Source: Arcobacter acticola
GTDB taxonomy: Bacteria; Campylobacterota; Campylobacteria; Campylobacterales; Arcobacteraceae
DNA length: 64,000 nucleotides
Assembly: GCF_013177675.1 (NCBI RefSeq)
Contig: NZ_CP042652.1
Span: 496,001-560,000 of the forward strand
Direction of reading: 5' to 3'
Shown piece by piece: positions 47,442 to 55,321 of this stretch. The stretch's first letter is position 1, and each line of letters starts with the position of its first letter. The notes under the pieces are model-generated. The model did no database searches and was not told the DNA's origin. It saw only the letters and a program-made list of their open reading frames with translations. The position numbers and the translations under genes are program-made.

Positions 47442-47442
47442 C

Positions 47443-47598
47443 TTATTTTTGTTCGTCTTCTAATCTTTTTTTCTCTTGTTTATAAATCCAAAACATTGGA
47501 AGTACAATAAACGTGTGAAGAAATAAAGTTAATGTTAATGGACCTTGATTTAATGTTGCAAAAAAACTAGGTACCAAATCTGTCATTGGTTCAAACAT
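47443..47598 (-). CDS. 51-residue single-helix protein after norB
   Basis: Open frame ATG...TAA of 51 residues beginning MFEPMTDLVPSFFATLNQGP, with one membrane helix (about 20-39, LTLTLFLHTFIVLPMFWIY) and a highly charged tail (KQEKKRLEDEQK). The ribosome site AAGGAG six bases before the ATG is strong, and the gene starts ten bases after norB. Size and build resemble small accessory subunits of heme-copper enzymes such as CcoQ. I know no named family; a role in NO reductase assembly or stability is inferred from position. Confidence 0.7.
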   Translation of the reverse strand: MFEPMTDLVPSFFATLNQGPLTLTLFLHTFIVLPMFWIYKQEKKRLEDEQK

Positions 47599-47608
47599 AA
47601 TATTCTCC

Positions 47609-49033
47609 TTATTTTTCGTGAATTGGATTTTTTGAAGTAGTTAATAAATCTTTAACTAAATATATAAATCCAACAAATGTCATAATCCCAGTTGCAAGTC
47701 TCCATCCTAGACCTTGAACAAACCATACCATATCTTGAGATACAAAGAACGCTTCCCAAGTTGCTCCCATTTGAGCTCTTTCAACTAGTACTTGACCATA
47801 TCCAGCTATTGTTAAAGAAACAGTCATACCTAAAACACCAAATGTGATTAAGAAAATTGCCATTTTAGAATCAAATGTTGCTTTCATAACTTTAATACCA
47901 TTTTTACCTTGAACACCCATATAGAACATACCAATTAAAATTGTTGCATAAGCCCCAAAGAATGCTAAGTGACCATGTGCTGACGTAAACTGCGTACCAT
48001 GTGTATAAATATTAACTTGTGGTAATGTATGGAAGAATCCCCAAACACCAGCACCCAGGAAGTTACCAAAAGCATTTGTTACAAACCATGCAAAAGCAGG
48101 AGAGTTATTCATAACTTTTGCATCTGAATGACCTTCACCTTCTTTAATTCCAGTTTCTTTTCCCCAGTCATAAACAACGTGAACAAACATAGCAATTAAA
48201 GGAACAGGCTCAAGTGCTGAGAATAATGCTCCAATTTCCCACCAGTACTCAGGAGTACCAATCCAGAAATAGTGATGTCCAAGACCTAAGATTCCAGAAC
48301 CAAATAACATTGAAACTTCAATCCATAGCCACATTTCAACTACTTCTCTTCTAGCACCAATGATTTTAATTAATCCATAAGATAATAAACAACCAACAAA
48401 TACTTCCCATGTAGCTTCAACCCATAAGTGAATTACCCACCACCACCAGTATTGATCAACAGAAATATTATCTGTCCAGAACATACCTGCTAAATATAAA
48501 CCAGCAAGTGCTAAAACGTCAGCCATTAATACTGTAACAATACCTGTTTGTTTACCTTTCATTGCAGTTGCAAAAAGATTGAAAACAAATACTAAAACAA
48601 CAACAACAATACCAATATCAGCCCATCTTGGAGCTTCAATATATTCTCTACCTTCATTAATTAACCAAATAGTTGATTCAGTTGCAGGCCCAATTTGAAC
48701 TAAAATATATACTAAAACAACAACAGTAACTGCAGCAGTTAAAACATAAAATGCTAATTTAGCTAATTTGATTCCAACTGTTTCAATACCTGTTTCTTCA
48801 GGTAATAAATAGTAAACAGAACCAATCATTGCATATAACATCCAAACAACTAAAGCATTAATATGCACCATTCTAGCTACAGAGAAATCAAAGATTTCAA
48901 AAAGAAAACTTGGATATAAAAACTGAGTAGCAGCAATAAGACCCATTACTAACTGAGCACCAAATAAAATAGCCGCAACTGTAAAATAGTTAATCGCTAA
49001 TTTTTGAGATTCAAATTTTAGATTATTTACCAT
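47609..49033 (-). CDS. norB: Nitric oxide reductase subunit B
   Basis: Catalytic subunit of the cytochrome-c-dependent NO reductase, reducing two NO to nitrous oxide with heme b, heme b3 and a non-heme iron. The 474-residue chain has about twelve helices; ligand regions seen are MVHINALVVWML (near 55), YWWWWVIHLWVEATWEVF (near 195), GLGHHYFWIG (near 252), and HGHLAFFGAYA (near 345). Its length excludes the quinol-type qNor, which has an N-terminal extension. The ATG overlaps norC by 11 bases. Confidence 0.96.
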   Translation of the reverse strand: MVNNLKFESQKLAINYFTVAAILFGAQLVMGLIAATQFLYPSFLFEIFDFSVARMVHINALVVWMLYAMIGSVYYLLPEETGIETVGIKLAKLAFYVLTAAVTVVVLVYILVQIGPATESTIWLINEGREYIEAPRWADIGIVVVVLVFVFNLFATAMKGKQTGIVTVLMADVLALAGLYLAGMFWTDNISVDQYWWWWVIHLWVEATWEVFVGCLLSYGLIKIIGARREVVEMWLWIEVSMLFGSGILGLGHHYFWIGTPEYWWEIGALFSALEPVPLIAMFVHVVYDWGKETGIKEGEGHSDAKVMNNSPAFAWFVTNAFGNFLGAGVWGFFHTLPQVNIYTHGTQFTSAHGHLAFFGAYATILIGMFYMGVQGKNGIKVMKATFDSKMAIFLITFGVLGMTVSLTIAGYGQVLVERAQMGATWEAFFVSQDMVWFVQGLGWRLATGIMTFVGFIYLVKDLLTTSKNPIHEK

Positions 49034-49697
49034 GAATTGCTCCTGTTACACCATCTGTTGACATTCTTGCAAAGTTTCTTGGGAAACCATTTGTATCAAT
49101 TGATGACATATGTTTTAAAAATGCTACAAGCCCCATAGCTTCTTTTTCTGTAATACCAAGATTTGGCATCATTCTTTGATGTGTTGGGTATTGTGATGGA
49201 TTTTGTAAAAATTTAGACATAGCTTCTTCTTTCGTAGCAGAATTAGTCATTCCTAAATATGAACCATTTGGTCCCCATGCTGGATCTAACCAAGATTTAG
49301 TTAAATCTGGAGCATAATAAGCACCATTTCCAAGTAATGTATGACAATTCATACAGTTTTTAGCTTGAGAACCTAATTTACCTAAGTGTAGAAGTTCTGC
49401 AGCTTCTTCTTCAGTCCAATCATCTCTACCAAAAAATTTCTCTTTTTCACCAATAACTGGCACCTCATGACCTCTTTTTGTATCCATTTCGTAAGTAATT
49501 TTATAATTAATTACCGTTGGACCTGGTACTCTTTTTGTAACACCAGCCTTAAGATCTGCATCTGTCCCCATACTAATTTGATCCATTGAATCAAATGTTA
49601 ACCAAATTAGTAATATTGAAGCAAAACCAGTTACCCACGCAGCTGATCTTCTCCAAAATGGAATACTAGTCCATACTGAAACAACTTTTTTTGACAC
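49023..49697 (-). CDS. norC: Nitric oxide reductase cytochrome c subunit C
   Basis: Membrane-anchored cytochrome c that brings electrons to NorB. 224 residues, longer than usual NorC (about 150): N-terminal anchor (about 20-35), then an insert, heme site CMNCH at 115-119 (KNCMNCHTLLGNGAYYAPDL) and a Met ligand candidate in QRMMPNLG. The start is GTG with AGGAGG upstream. Overlaps norB and follows the 108-residue gene by 16 bases. Confidence 0.95.
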   Translation of the reverse strand: MSKKVVSVWTSIPFWRRSAAWVTGFASILLIWLTFDSMDQISMGTDADLKAGVTKRVPGPTVINYKITYEMDTKRGHEVPVIGEKEKFFGRDDWTEEEAAELLHLGKLGSQAKNCMNCHTLLGNGAYYAPDLTKSWLDPAWGPNGSYLGMTNSATKEEAMSKFLQNPSQYPTHQRMMPNLGITEKEAMGLVAFLKHMSSIDTNGFPRNFARMSTDGVTGAIHGK

Positions 49698-49713
49698 CTG
49701 TTCCTCCTAAAAT

Positions 49714-50040
49714 TTATTGTTCATATCTTTGCTCAGATCTTATATTCAAATAATAATATAAGTGTGGAAGAATCAAATAACACACCATTGTTACCATTAA
49801 AGCTTTAATAGTAAAATCATTACTTTGAATTTTGTCTGCAACAAAATACATACAATATGTTTGTAAAGCCCAAAAAATGTATGCAAAAGGCATATACACT
49901 TTTTTTAATCTTTCCATTTTTACTAGCGTATAAATAGCTACATAAAACAGTCCAAACAGTAAAACAAAAGATGAAGATAAAAAGATAGGTAAGAAATCGT
50001 CAAGGGCAATTTCAGGTCTTATGATTAAGATAGGTTCCAT
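49714..50040 (-). CDS. Small membrane protein heading the nor operon
   Basis: 108 residues with three hydrophobic helices (about 15-40, 50-67, 80-97) and a charged C-terminus (RSEQRYEQ). AAGGAG precedes the ATG. It is the first gene after an FNR-box promoter and is followed by norC, so it likely aids NO reductase assembly or function. I do not recognise the family; it is not NorE or NorF by visible motifs. Confidence 0.65.
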   Translation of the reverse strand: MEPILIIRPEIALDDFLPIFLSSSFVLLFGLFYVAIYTLVKMERLKKVYMPFAYIFWALQTYCMYFVADKIQSNDFTIKALMVTMVCYLILPHLYYYLNIRSEQRYEQ

Positions 50041-50108
50041 TTTTTTCTCCTTTTTTTGTTCATACTAGAACTATGGAAAAATTTTAGTCTAAACCTTAGA
50101 AGAAAAAA

Positions 50109-50122
50109 ATGATATATATCAA
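50109..50122 (-). promoter_or_regulatory. FNR-type box of the nor operon
   Basis: On the minus strand TTGAT-ATAT-ATCAT, one mismatch, centred at 50115.5. The -10 TAAAAT (complement of 50081-50086) predicts a start at about 50074, 41.5 bases from the centre. Confidence 0.7.
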
Positions 50123-50177
50123 TATTGAAAGAAGTATAAAGAGTATTTAGAAAATAGGAGCCTAAATAGGAAAAATC

Positions 50178-51173
50178 TTATTTAGGTTTGCAAGAATTAA
50201 GTAATTTATCAAGCTCATTTTTTAAATCTTGTAGTTTTTTAGTGGTTTTAATTAAGTCTTCTTGTGTTTGAATAACTATACCTTCGCTTTTATCAATTTG
50301 TCTTGATACTTCAGCTGAATTATTCAATTCATGAATGATTGTATTAAATTCATCATTTATCTCTTCAAGTTTAATTGAAGCATTTTTTGATTGTTCTACT
50401 GCGTTTGTTGAGTACGTCATTGCTGAGTTTATTTTATTTATAAAACAGTTTATTGTATCAGTTGCTTCTTCTATTTCTTTTTCAGCTTCAATTTTTATAG
50501 GTTCAAGGATTTGGTTATCTGAATTCTCTGCAAGTTTTTTTGAGTATTCAAAGAATTTCTTTACATTTGCTTCCATGGCTTTTAGTTGAGAAAAACTATA
50601 GATTATTAAAAGAAGGATAATAATAGTAAATGAATATTGAATAGATCTTATATAGTCAGTCTTTTTTTCATTATAAACTGTATACATAGATACTAGAATA
50701 TCAACTTCATTTAACAGGGTATTATTTGTTTTATAAATGGAATGAACAGTGTTTTTTAAAAGATCTTCATTTGATAAATCTCTTTTAATAGTAATCTCTT
50801 TAAATTTACTTATATTTGAATAAAAATTATTCCATAATATTTCAACTTTAGAAATTTGATTTGCAATTTCATCATTTGGTGCACTAAACACACCTATTAA
50901 ATCATTTCCATTTTTTAGTGAGTTAAGATTATAAATAAATTCAATAGTAGCTTCATCTAGTTCATTTTGTGATTCATTATTATGATAAAGATAAAATATA
51001 TTTTTAGCAATTTTTTGAGTTAACATTCTTTGCTTTCCAGCTATATTTATAACAAGAGAATCTTTTTTATTTTTTTCATTTAAGTAAATAGTTGAAATAA
51101 TAATACTAATCATTAAAATAATGAAAAATATACCTATTGATTTGATTTTATTGCTTATTGTATTTTCTTTCAT
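50178..51173 (-). CDS. Orphan PilJ/NarX-like nitrate-sensor-type membrane protein
   Basis: 331 residues: helix 1 (about 12-29), a periplasmic four-helix bundle with the P-box-like motif INIAGKQRMLTQKIAK near 42-57, helix 2 (about 180-200), then a HAMP-like and coiled-coil cytoplasmic part of about 130 residues ending NSCKPK. The P-box is the nitrate/nitrite-binding element of NarX and related PilJ domains. No kinase, methyl-accepting or DNA-binding output domain follows. Its ATG overlaps the stop of Crp/Fnr gene 2, with GGAG upstream. Likely a nitrate or nitrite sensor acting through another protein. Confidence 0.7.
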   Translation of the reverse strand: MKENTISNKIKSIGIFFIILMISIIISTIYLNEKNKKDSLVINIAGKQRMLTQKIAKNIFYLYHNNESQNELDEATIEFIYNLNSLKNGNDLIGVFSAPNDEIANQISKVEILWNNFYSNISKFKEITIKRDLSNEDLLKNTVHSIYKTNNTLLNEVDILVSMYTVYNEKKTDYIRSIQYSFTIIILLLIIYSFSQLKAMEANVKKFFEYSKKLAENSDNQILEPIKIEAEKEIEEATDTINCFINKINSAMTYSTNAVEQSKNASIKLEEINDEFNTIIHELNNSAEVSRQIDKSEGIVIQTQEDLIKTTKKLQDLKNELDKLLNSCKPK

Positions 51174-51835
51174 ACTCCAACTCCTTTAAAAATCGAAATT
51201 AACGCATCTTTATTGATAATTATTACATCACCATTTTCCACTAGGATTACACCATTTCTTGTTAATCTTTTTAAAACTCTTGAAAGAGTCTCCGGTTGGA
51301 TATGAAGCATAAATGATACCTCTTGTCTTTTTAACTTATTAAACATATCTACATCTTGGTTTAACATAAAAGCAACTTTTGCAGTTGCATCAAAAACTAA
51401 TTCCCTATTAACAATACATTGTAATTGATGAGTTTTTTCTAAAAGAATTTCTAACAATTCCATAGTTAAAATATTTTTTGATAAAAAATGTTCTTTGAAT
51501 TTATCAAAATTTATTGATAAAATTGTTGAATCTTCTATAATTTCTGCATTTGAAAAACAGTAAATTTCATTCTGTTTTATAGAAGTTAATTCACTAATCA
51601 TAGAGTTTTTATAAATATGGTATAAGAAGATTTCATTATCAAACTTATCAATTTTATATATCTTTATTAGACCATCAACTAGGAATAAAAGATTGTTGTT
51701 CTCGTCGCTTTCATAATATAAAATTGAATTACTTGAGTATGTAGATTCACTAGAAATTGATGCTATTAAATCAATTTGTTCATCATTTAGATTATTAAAA
51801 AAACTTATTTTTCTAATGCTTTGCTGAATAGACAC
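51170..51835 (-). CDS. Crp/Fnr-family transcriptional regulator 2
   Basis: 221 residues with the same layout as regulator 1: sensor beta-roll (about 10-115), dimer helix and winged helix with recognition helix IQPETLSRVLKRL, the E-xx-SR form that reads TTGA half-sites. FNR cysteines are absent. Start GTG with AAGGAGA upstream. Translationally coupled to the orphan nitrate-sensor-type membrane protein, suggesting that the two work together. No box of its own was found upstream. Confidence 0.87.
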   Translation of the reverse strand: MSIQQSIRKISFFNNLNDEQIDLIASISSESTYSSNSILYYESDENNNLLFLVDGLIKIYKIDKFDNEIFLYHIYKNSMISELTSIKQNEIYCFSNAEIIEDSTILSINFDKFKEHFLSKNILTMELLEILLEKTHQLQCIVNRELVFDATAKVAFMLNQDVDMFNKLKRQEVSFMLHIQPETLSRVLKRLTRNGVILVENGDVIIINKDALISIFKGVGV

Positions 51836-51921
51836 GGCTCTCCTTAGTAATTGTTTTATTTAAGCAATTGTATATTATGCTTGTAGAAATATAAATTAAA
51901 CGATAGAAATAAGGTAAATTA

Positions 51922-52839
51922 ATGAGCTTTAAAAAATATATAAAAGCAGTTGGAACAGGGCCTAAGGGTAATAGAGAATTAGAAGAATCTGAAGTAATAG
52001 ATGCAATTGAAGCTATTTTAGAAAATAGAGTTACACAAGCGCAAATTGGGGCATTTTTAATTGGATGGCGAACAAAACTTGAAACAGATGGTGAATTAAC
52101 GGCAGCTGTAAAAGCTTTAAAAAAATATATGAAATTCTCAAAAGTAGAAAATTCACTAGAACTTGGATATTCTTTTGATGGAAGAGTAAATAATCCATTT
52201 TTATTTCCACTTTATGAAGAAATCTTAAAAAATTTCCATGAAAAAAATAAAGATATCACACCTTTACATCTGGTGATTTCAGGAGATTTAGTTCAACCTG
52301 CAAAAAATGGACTAACTACAAAAGAAATTTTTGACTCGCTTGACGTGGGTCAATATGTGCACTATTTTGATAGGGTAGAATACTTGAAAGAGTTAAGTTT
52401 ATTAACACCACTTAGACATGAGCTTGGATTAAGAACAGTTTTTAATACTGTTGAAAAACTTTTAAATCCAGGATTAAGTGAATATGGTGTTACAACGGCT
52501 TTTCATAAACCATATGTGAAAAAATATTTAACAATGTTTAAAGAATACTACAAAGAAGTTTTAGTAGTAAAAGCAGCTGAGGGAAGTCCTGAAGTTTTTG
52601 GAAATGGTAAGTATTGGAAAGAAGTAGATGGAGAAATTACAGAAGTTTCATTTTCAATAAATGATTTTGGTATCACATATGATAAAACTTATGAAGATAT
52701 CTCTTTAGAAGAAGCTTTAGAAATAGTTAAAAATCCATCTGATGAGGTTTTAAAACTAGCAAAATTTAATATTGCCTTATATTTAGTATTTGCATCTCGT
52801 GTAGATAATTTAGAAGATGCTTGGAAAAGGTTAAATTAA
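51922..52839 (+). CDS. TrpD2-like (YbiB-type) phosphoribosyltransferase-fold protein, copy 2
   Basis: 305-residue paralogue of the gene at 34755, close along the entire length (KKYIKAVGTGPKGNRELEE, LRTVFNTVEKLLNPGLSEYG). As in copy 1, the KHGN motif of TrpD is replaced (SGDLVQPAKNG), so it should not make tryptophan. AAGGTA precedes the ATG. It is followed by moaA 60 bases downstream, and divergent from Crp/Fnr gene 2. Placement of both copies beside nitrate and molybdenum-cofactor genes hints at a common role. Confidence 0.78.
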   Translation: MSFKKYIKAVGTGPKGNRELEESEVIDAIEAILENRVTQAQIGAFLIGWRTKLETDGELTAAVKALKKYMKFSKVENSLELGYSFDGRVNNPFLFPLYEEILKNFHEKNKDITPLHLVISGDLVQPAKNGLTTKEIFDSLDVGQYVHYFDRVEYLKELSLLTPLRHELGLRTVFNTVEKLLNPGLSEYGVTTAFHKPYVKKYLTMFKEYYKEVLVVKAAEGSPEVFGNGKYWKEVDGEITEVSFSINDFGITYDKTYEDISLEEALEIVKNPSDEVLKLAKFNIALYLVFASRVDNLEDAWKRLN

Positions 52840-52898
52840 TTTTACCTTTTTAAGTTAGGTTATACTATTCTAAGAGCTATAAAAAATAGGAATAAAAT

Positions 52899-53870
52899 AT
52901 GTTAATAGATGGATTTGGAAGAAAACACGATTACTTAAGAGTTTCAGTTACTGAAAGATGTAATTTTAGATGCCAGTATTGTATGCCTGAAAAACCTTTT
53001 TCATGGGTACCAAAAGAGAATTTACTTTCTTATGAAGATTTATTTAAATTTATAAGTGCTTCAATAGATGAAGGTATAAAAAAAGTTAGAATTACAGGTG
53101 GTGAACCTCTTTTAAGAGAAGGTTTAGATGTATTTGTAAAAATGATTTTTGATTATAAAAATGATATTGATTTAGCTTTGACTACAAATGGATTTTTACT
53201 ACCAAAAGCAGCTCAAAAATTAAAAGATGCAGGTTTAAAAAGAATTAATATTTCATTAGATTCTTTAAACCCTGCAACTGCTGCTAAAATTGCTCAAAAA
53301 GATGTTTTATCTACAGTTTTAGAAGGAATTCAAGCAGCAGATACAGCTGGTCTTAAAATCAAAATAAACTGTGTTCCAATTAAAGGAATAAATGACGTTG
53401 ATGTTGTAGAAGTTTTAGATTTTTGTAAAGAAAAAGGTTATGTTGTTAGATTTATCGAATTTATGGAAAACCACCATGCAAAAGATGGTGCAAAAGGATT
53501 AAATTCAGATGAAATAAAAGCCTTAGTTGCTAAAAAATATCCAAACTTTAAAGCAGTCCCAAGGGATACTAGCTCACCTGCTCAATATTATGAGCTTGAA
53601 GATGGATTTCAATTTGGAATTATTGAACCACATAAAGATGATTTTTGTGCTGCTTGTAATCGAATTAGATTAACAGCAGAAGGGTTTTTAATACCTTGTT
53701 TATATTTTGAAGATGCAATGAGTATAAAAGATGCTATTCAAAATAATAACGTAGATGAAGCGGTTGCAATATTGAAAAAAGTATTAGCTGGAAAACCAGA
53801 GAAAAACAAATGGTCAGTGCAAGATGATAATGAAGTTTCATCAAGAGCATTTTATCAAACAGGGGGATGA
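52899..53870 (+). CDS. moaA: GTP 3',8-cyclase (molybdenum cofactor synthesis)
   Basis: Radical SAM enzyme for the first step of molybdopterin synthesis, needed by NapA. 323 residues with Cys21, Cys25 and Cys28 ([10 protein letters not shown]), GGEPLLREG near 70, and the second cluster site [18 protein letters not shown] in the C-terminal part. The end QTGG, with two terminal glycines, matches the GG motif needed for activity. TAGGAA precedes the ATG. Confidence 0.96.
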   Translation: MLIDGFGRKHDYLRVSVTERCNFRCQYCMPEKPFSWVPKENLLSYEDLFKFISASIDEGIKKVRITGGEPLLREGLDVFVKMIFDYKNDIDLALTTNGFLLPKAAQKLKDAGLKRINISLDSLNPATAAKIAQKDVLSTVLEGIQAADTAGLKIKINCVPIKGINDVDVVEVLDFCKEKGYVVRFIEFMENHHAKDGAKGLNSDEIKALVAKKYPNFKAVPRDTSSPAQYYELEDGFQFGIIEPHKDDFCAACNRIRLTAEGFLIPCLYFEDAMSIKDAIQNNNVDEAVAILKKVLAGKPEKNKWSVQDDNEVSSRAFYQTGG

Positions 53871-53997
53871 GTTCCCTTGTTATGGACTTATTACTTAAGA
53901 TTAATAAAACATTAACTTTCTATTGGATAGCATTCGCAAATTATAATATAAGACTTTTAACTTAATATAATTTAATTTTTTATTAGGAGTTATTGTT

Positions 53998-54993
53998 ATG
54001 AGTGTTGATTTAATAATGCAAAATATTCTTAACCCGCCAATATTATTCTTTTTTTTAGGAATGCTGGCAGTATTTTTAAAATCTGATTTATCTATTCCTC
54101 AACCACTACCTAAATTCTTTTCCCTTTATCTTTTAATCGCTATTGGTTTACATGGTGGATATGAATTATCTAAAAGTGGTTTAACACTTGATGTTATGAA
54201 AGCTTTATTATTAGCTGTATTTATGGCTATAATAGTGCCTATTTATAGTTTTTTCATTCTAAAAATAAAACTTGATGTCCATAATGCAATTGCAGTTGCT
54301 GCAACTTATGGTTCAATTTCTGCTGTTACTTTTATAACAGGAATTACTTATTTACAATCTTTAGGTGTTGAATATGGTGGATATATGGTAGCAGCCATGA
54401 CACTTATGGAATCACCTGCTATTATCATAGCTTTAGTATTTGTTGCAATTTTTTCTAAAAAAGATAGCACAAAAGATAATGCTAAAAATGAGCCAAGTCA
54501 TACCTCTTGGAAAGAAATACTAAGAGAAGCTTTTTTAAATCCTTCAGTATTTTTATTAATGGGAGCCTTGTTAATAGGAATTTTAACAGGTGACAAAGGT
54601 TGGACTTCAATGGAGCCATTATTTGGAGCTTTATTTAAAGGAATGTTAGCTTTTTTCTTACTTGATATGGGACTTGTTGCTGCAAAAAGAATATATGAAC
54701 TTAAAAAACTAGGTTCCTTTTTAATATTTTTTGCAATATTAATGCCTATATTTAATGCAAGTATTGCAATGATGCTTGCATATTTCTTTGGTTTATCAAA
54801 AGGAGATGCATTTTTACTAGCACTTTTAAGTGGAAGTGCTTCATATATTGCAGTTCCTGCAGCCATGAGACTATCTGTTCCTGAAGCAAATCCAAGTATT
54901 TACCTACCTCTAAGTCTTGCAATTACCTTTCCATTTAATATATCATTGGGAATACCGTTGTACTACTTTGTAATCAATAGTTTATGGAGTTAA
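53998..54993 (+). CDS. sbtA: SbtA-type sodium-dependent bicarbonate transporter
   Basis: 331-residue membrane protein with about ten helices of the SbtA (DUF897) family, as seen in LNPPILFFFLGMLAVFLKSDLSIPQPLPKF at the start and GSASYIAVPAAMRLSVPEANPSIYL near 280. In cyanobacteria SbtA takes up bicarbonate with sodium. TTAGGAG precedes the ATG. The next gene, two bases after, is its PII-like regulator, and purK/purE follow. Confidence 0.9.
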   Translation: MSVDLIMQNILNPPILFFFLGMLAVFLKSDLSIPQPLPKFFSLYLLIAIGLHGGYELSKSGLTLDVMKALLLAVFMAIIVPIYSFFILKIKLDVHNAIAVAATYGSISAVTFITGITYLQSLGVEYGGYMVAAMTLMESPAIIIALVFVAIFSKKDSTKDNAKNEPSHTSWKEILREAFLNPSVFLLMGALLIGILTGDKGWTSMEPLFGALFKGMLAFFLLDMGLVAAKRIYELKKLGSFLIFFAILMPIFNASIAMMLAYFFGLSKGDAFLLALLSGSASYIAVPAAMRLSVPEANPSIYLPLSLAITFPFNISLGIPLYYFVINSLWS

Positions 54994-54994
54994 T

Positions 54995-55285
54995 ATGAAA
55001 AATATGAAAAAAATAGAGATTATTATCGAATCAATTTATCTAAATAGATTAATTGAATTATTTGATAGAAAAGAAATTACAGGTTATACAATAATAAGAG
55101 ATGTTGAAGGAAAAGGTATAACGGGAATAAAATCAGCAGATGAAATAACTGACGTATTTTCAAATAATTATGTTTTCACAGTATGTGATGAAGATAAACT
55201 AATGAATATCGTTGAAGATATTAGAAGATTTATAAAAAAGTATGGCGGAAGATGTATTGTTTCTGATGTTTCATGGGTTTTATAA
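54995..55285 (+). CDS. sbtB: PII-like regulator of SbtA
   Basis: 96-residue ferredoxin-like protein of the PII superfamily (KKIEIIIESIYLNRLIELFDRKEITGYTII), with a shortened T-loop region GKGITGIKSADEI and IRRFIKKYGG in the place of the B-loop. SbtB binds adenine nucleotides including cAMP and controls SbtA. GGAG lies five bases before the ATG; the gene is translationally linked to sbtA. Confidence 0.85.
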   Translation: MKNMKKIEIIIESIYLNRLIELFDRKEITGYTIIRDVEGKGITGIKSADEITDVFSNNYVFTVCDEDKLMNIVEDIRRFIKKYGGRCIVSDVSWVL

Positions 55286-55321
55286 TTTTAATGCAAAATA
55301 TTTTAGAGGAGAAATTTATAT

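Noticed and set aside
47318-47442. FNR-type box directly upstream of nirS
   Set aside because: ATCAA at 47419-47423 has no matching TTGAT/TTGAC half four bases away; no other half-site pair is present.
51836-51921. FNR-type box between Crp/Fnr gene 2 and the second TrpD2 gene
   Set aside because: No TTGA half-site with a properly spaced partner was found, although both neighbours are denitrification-related.
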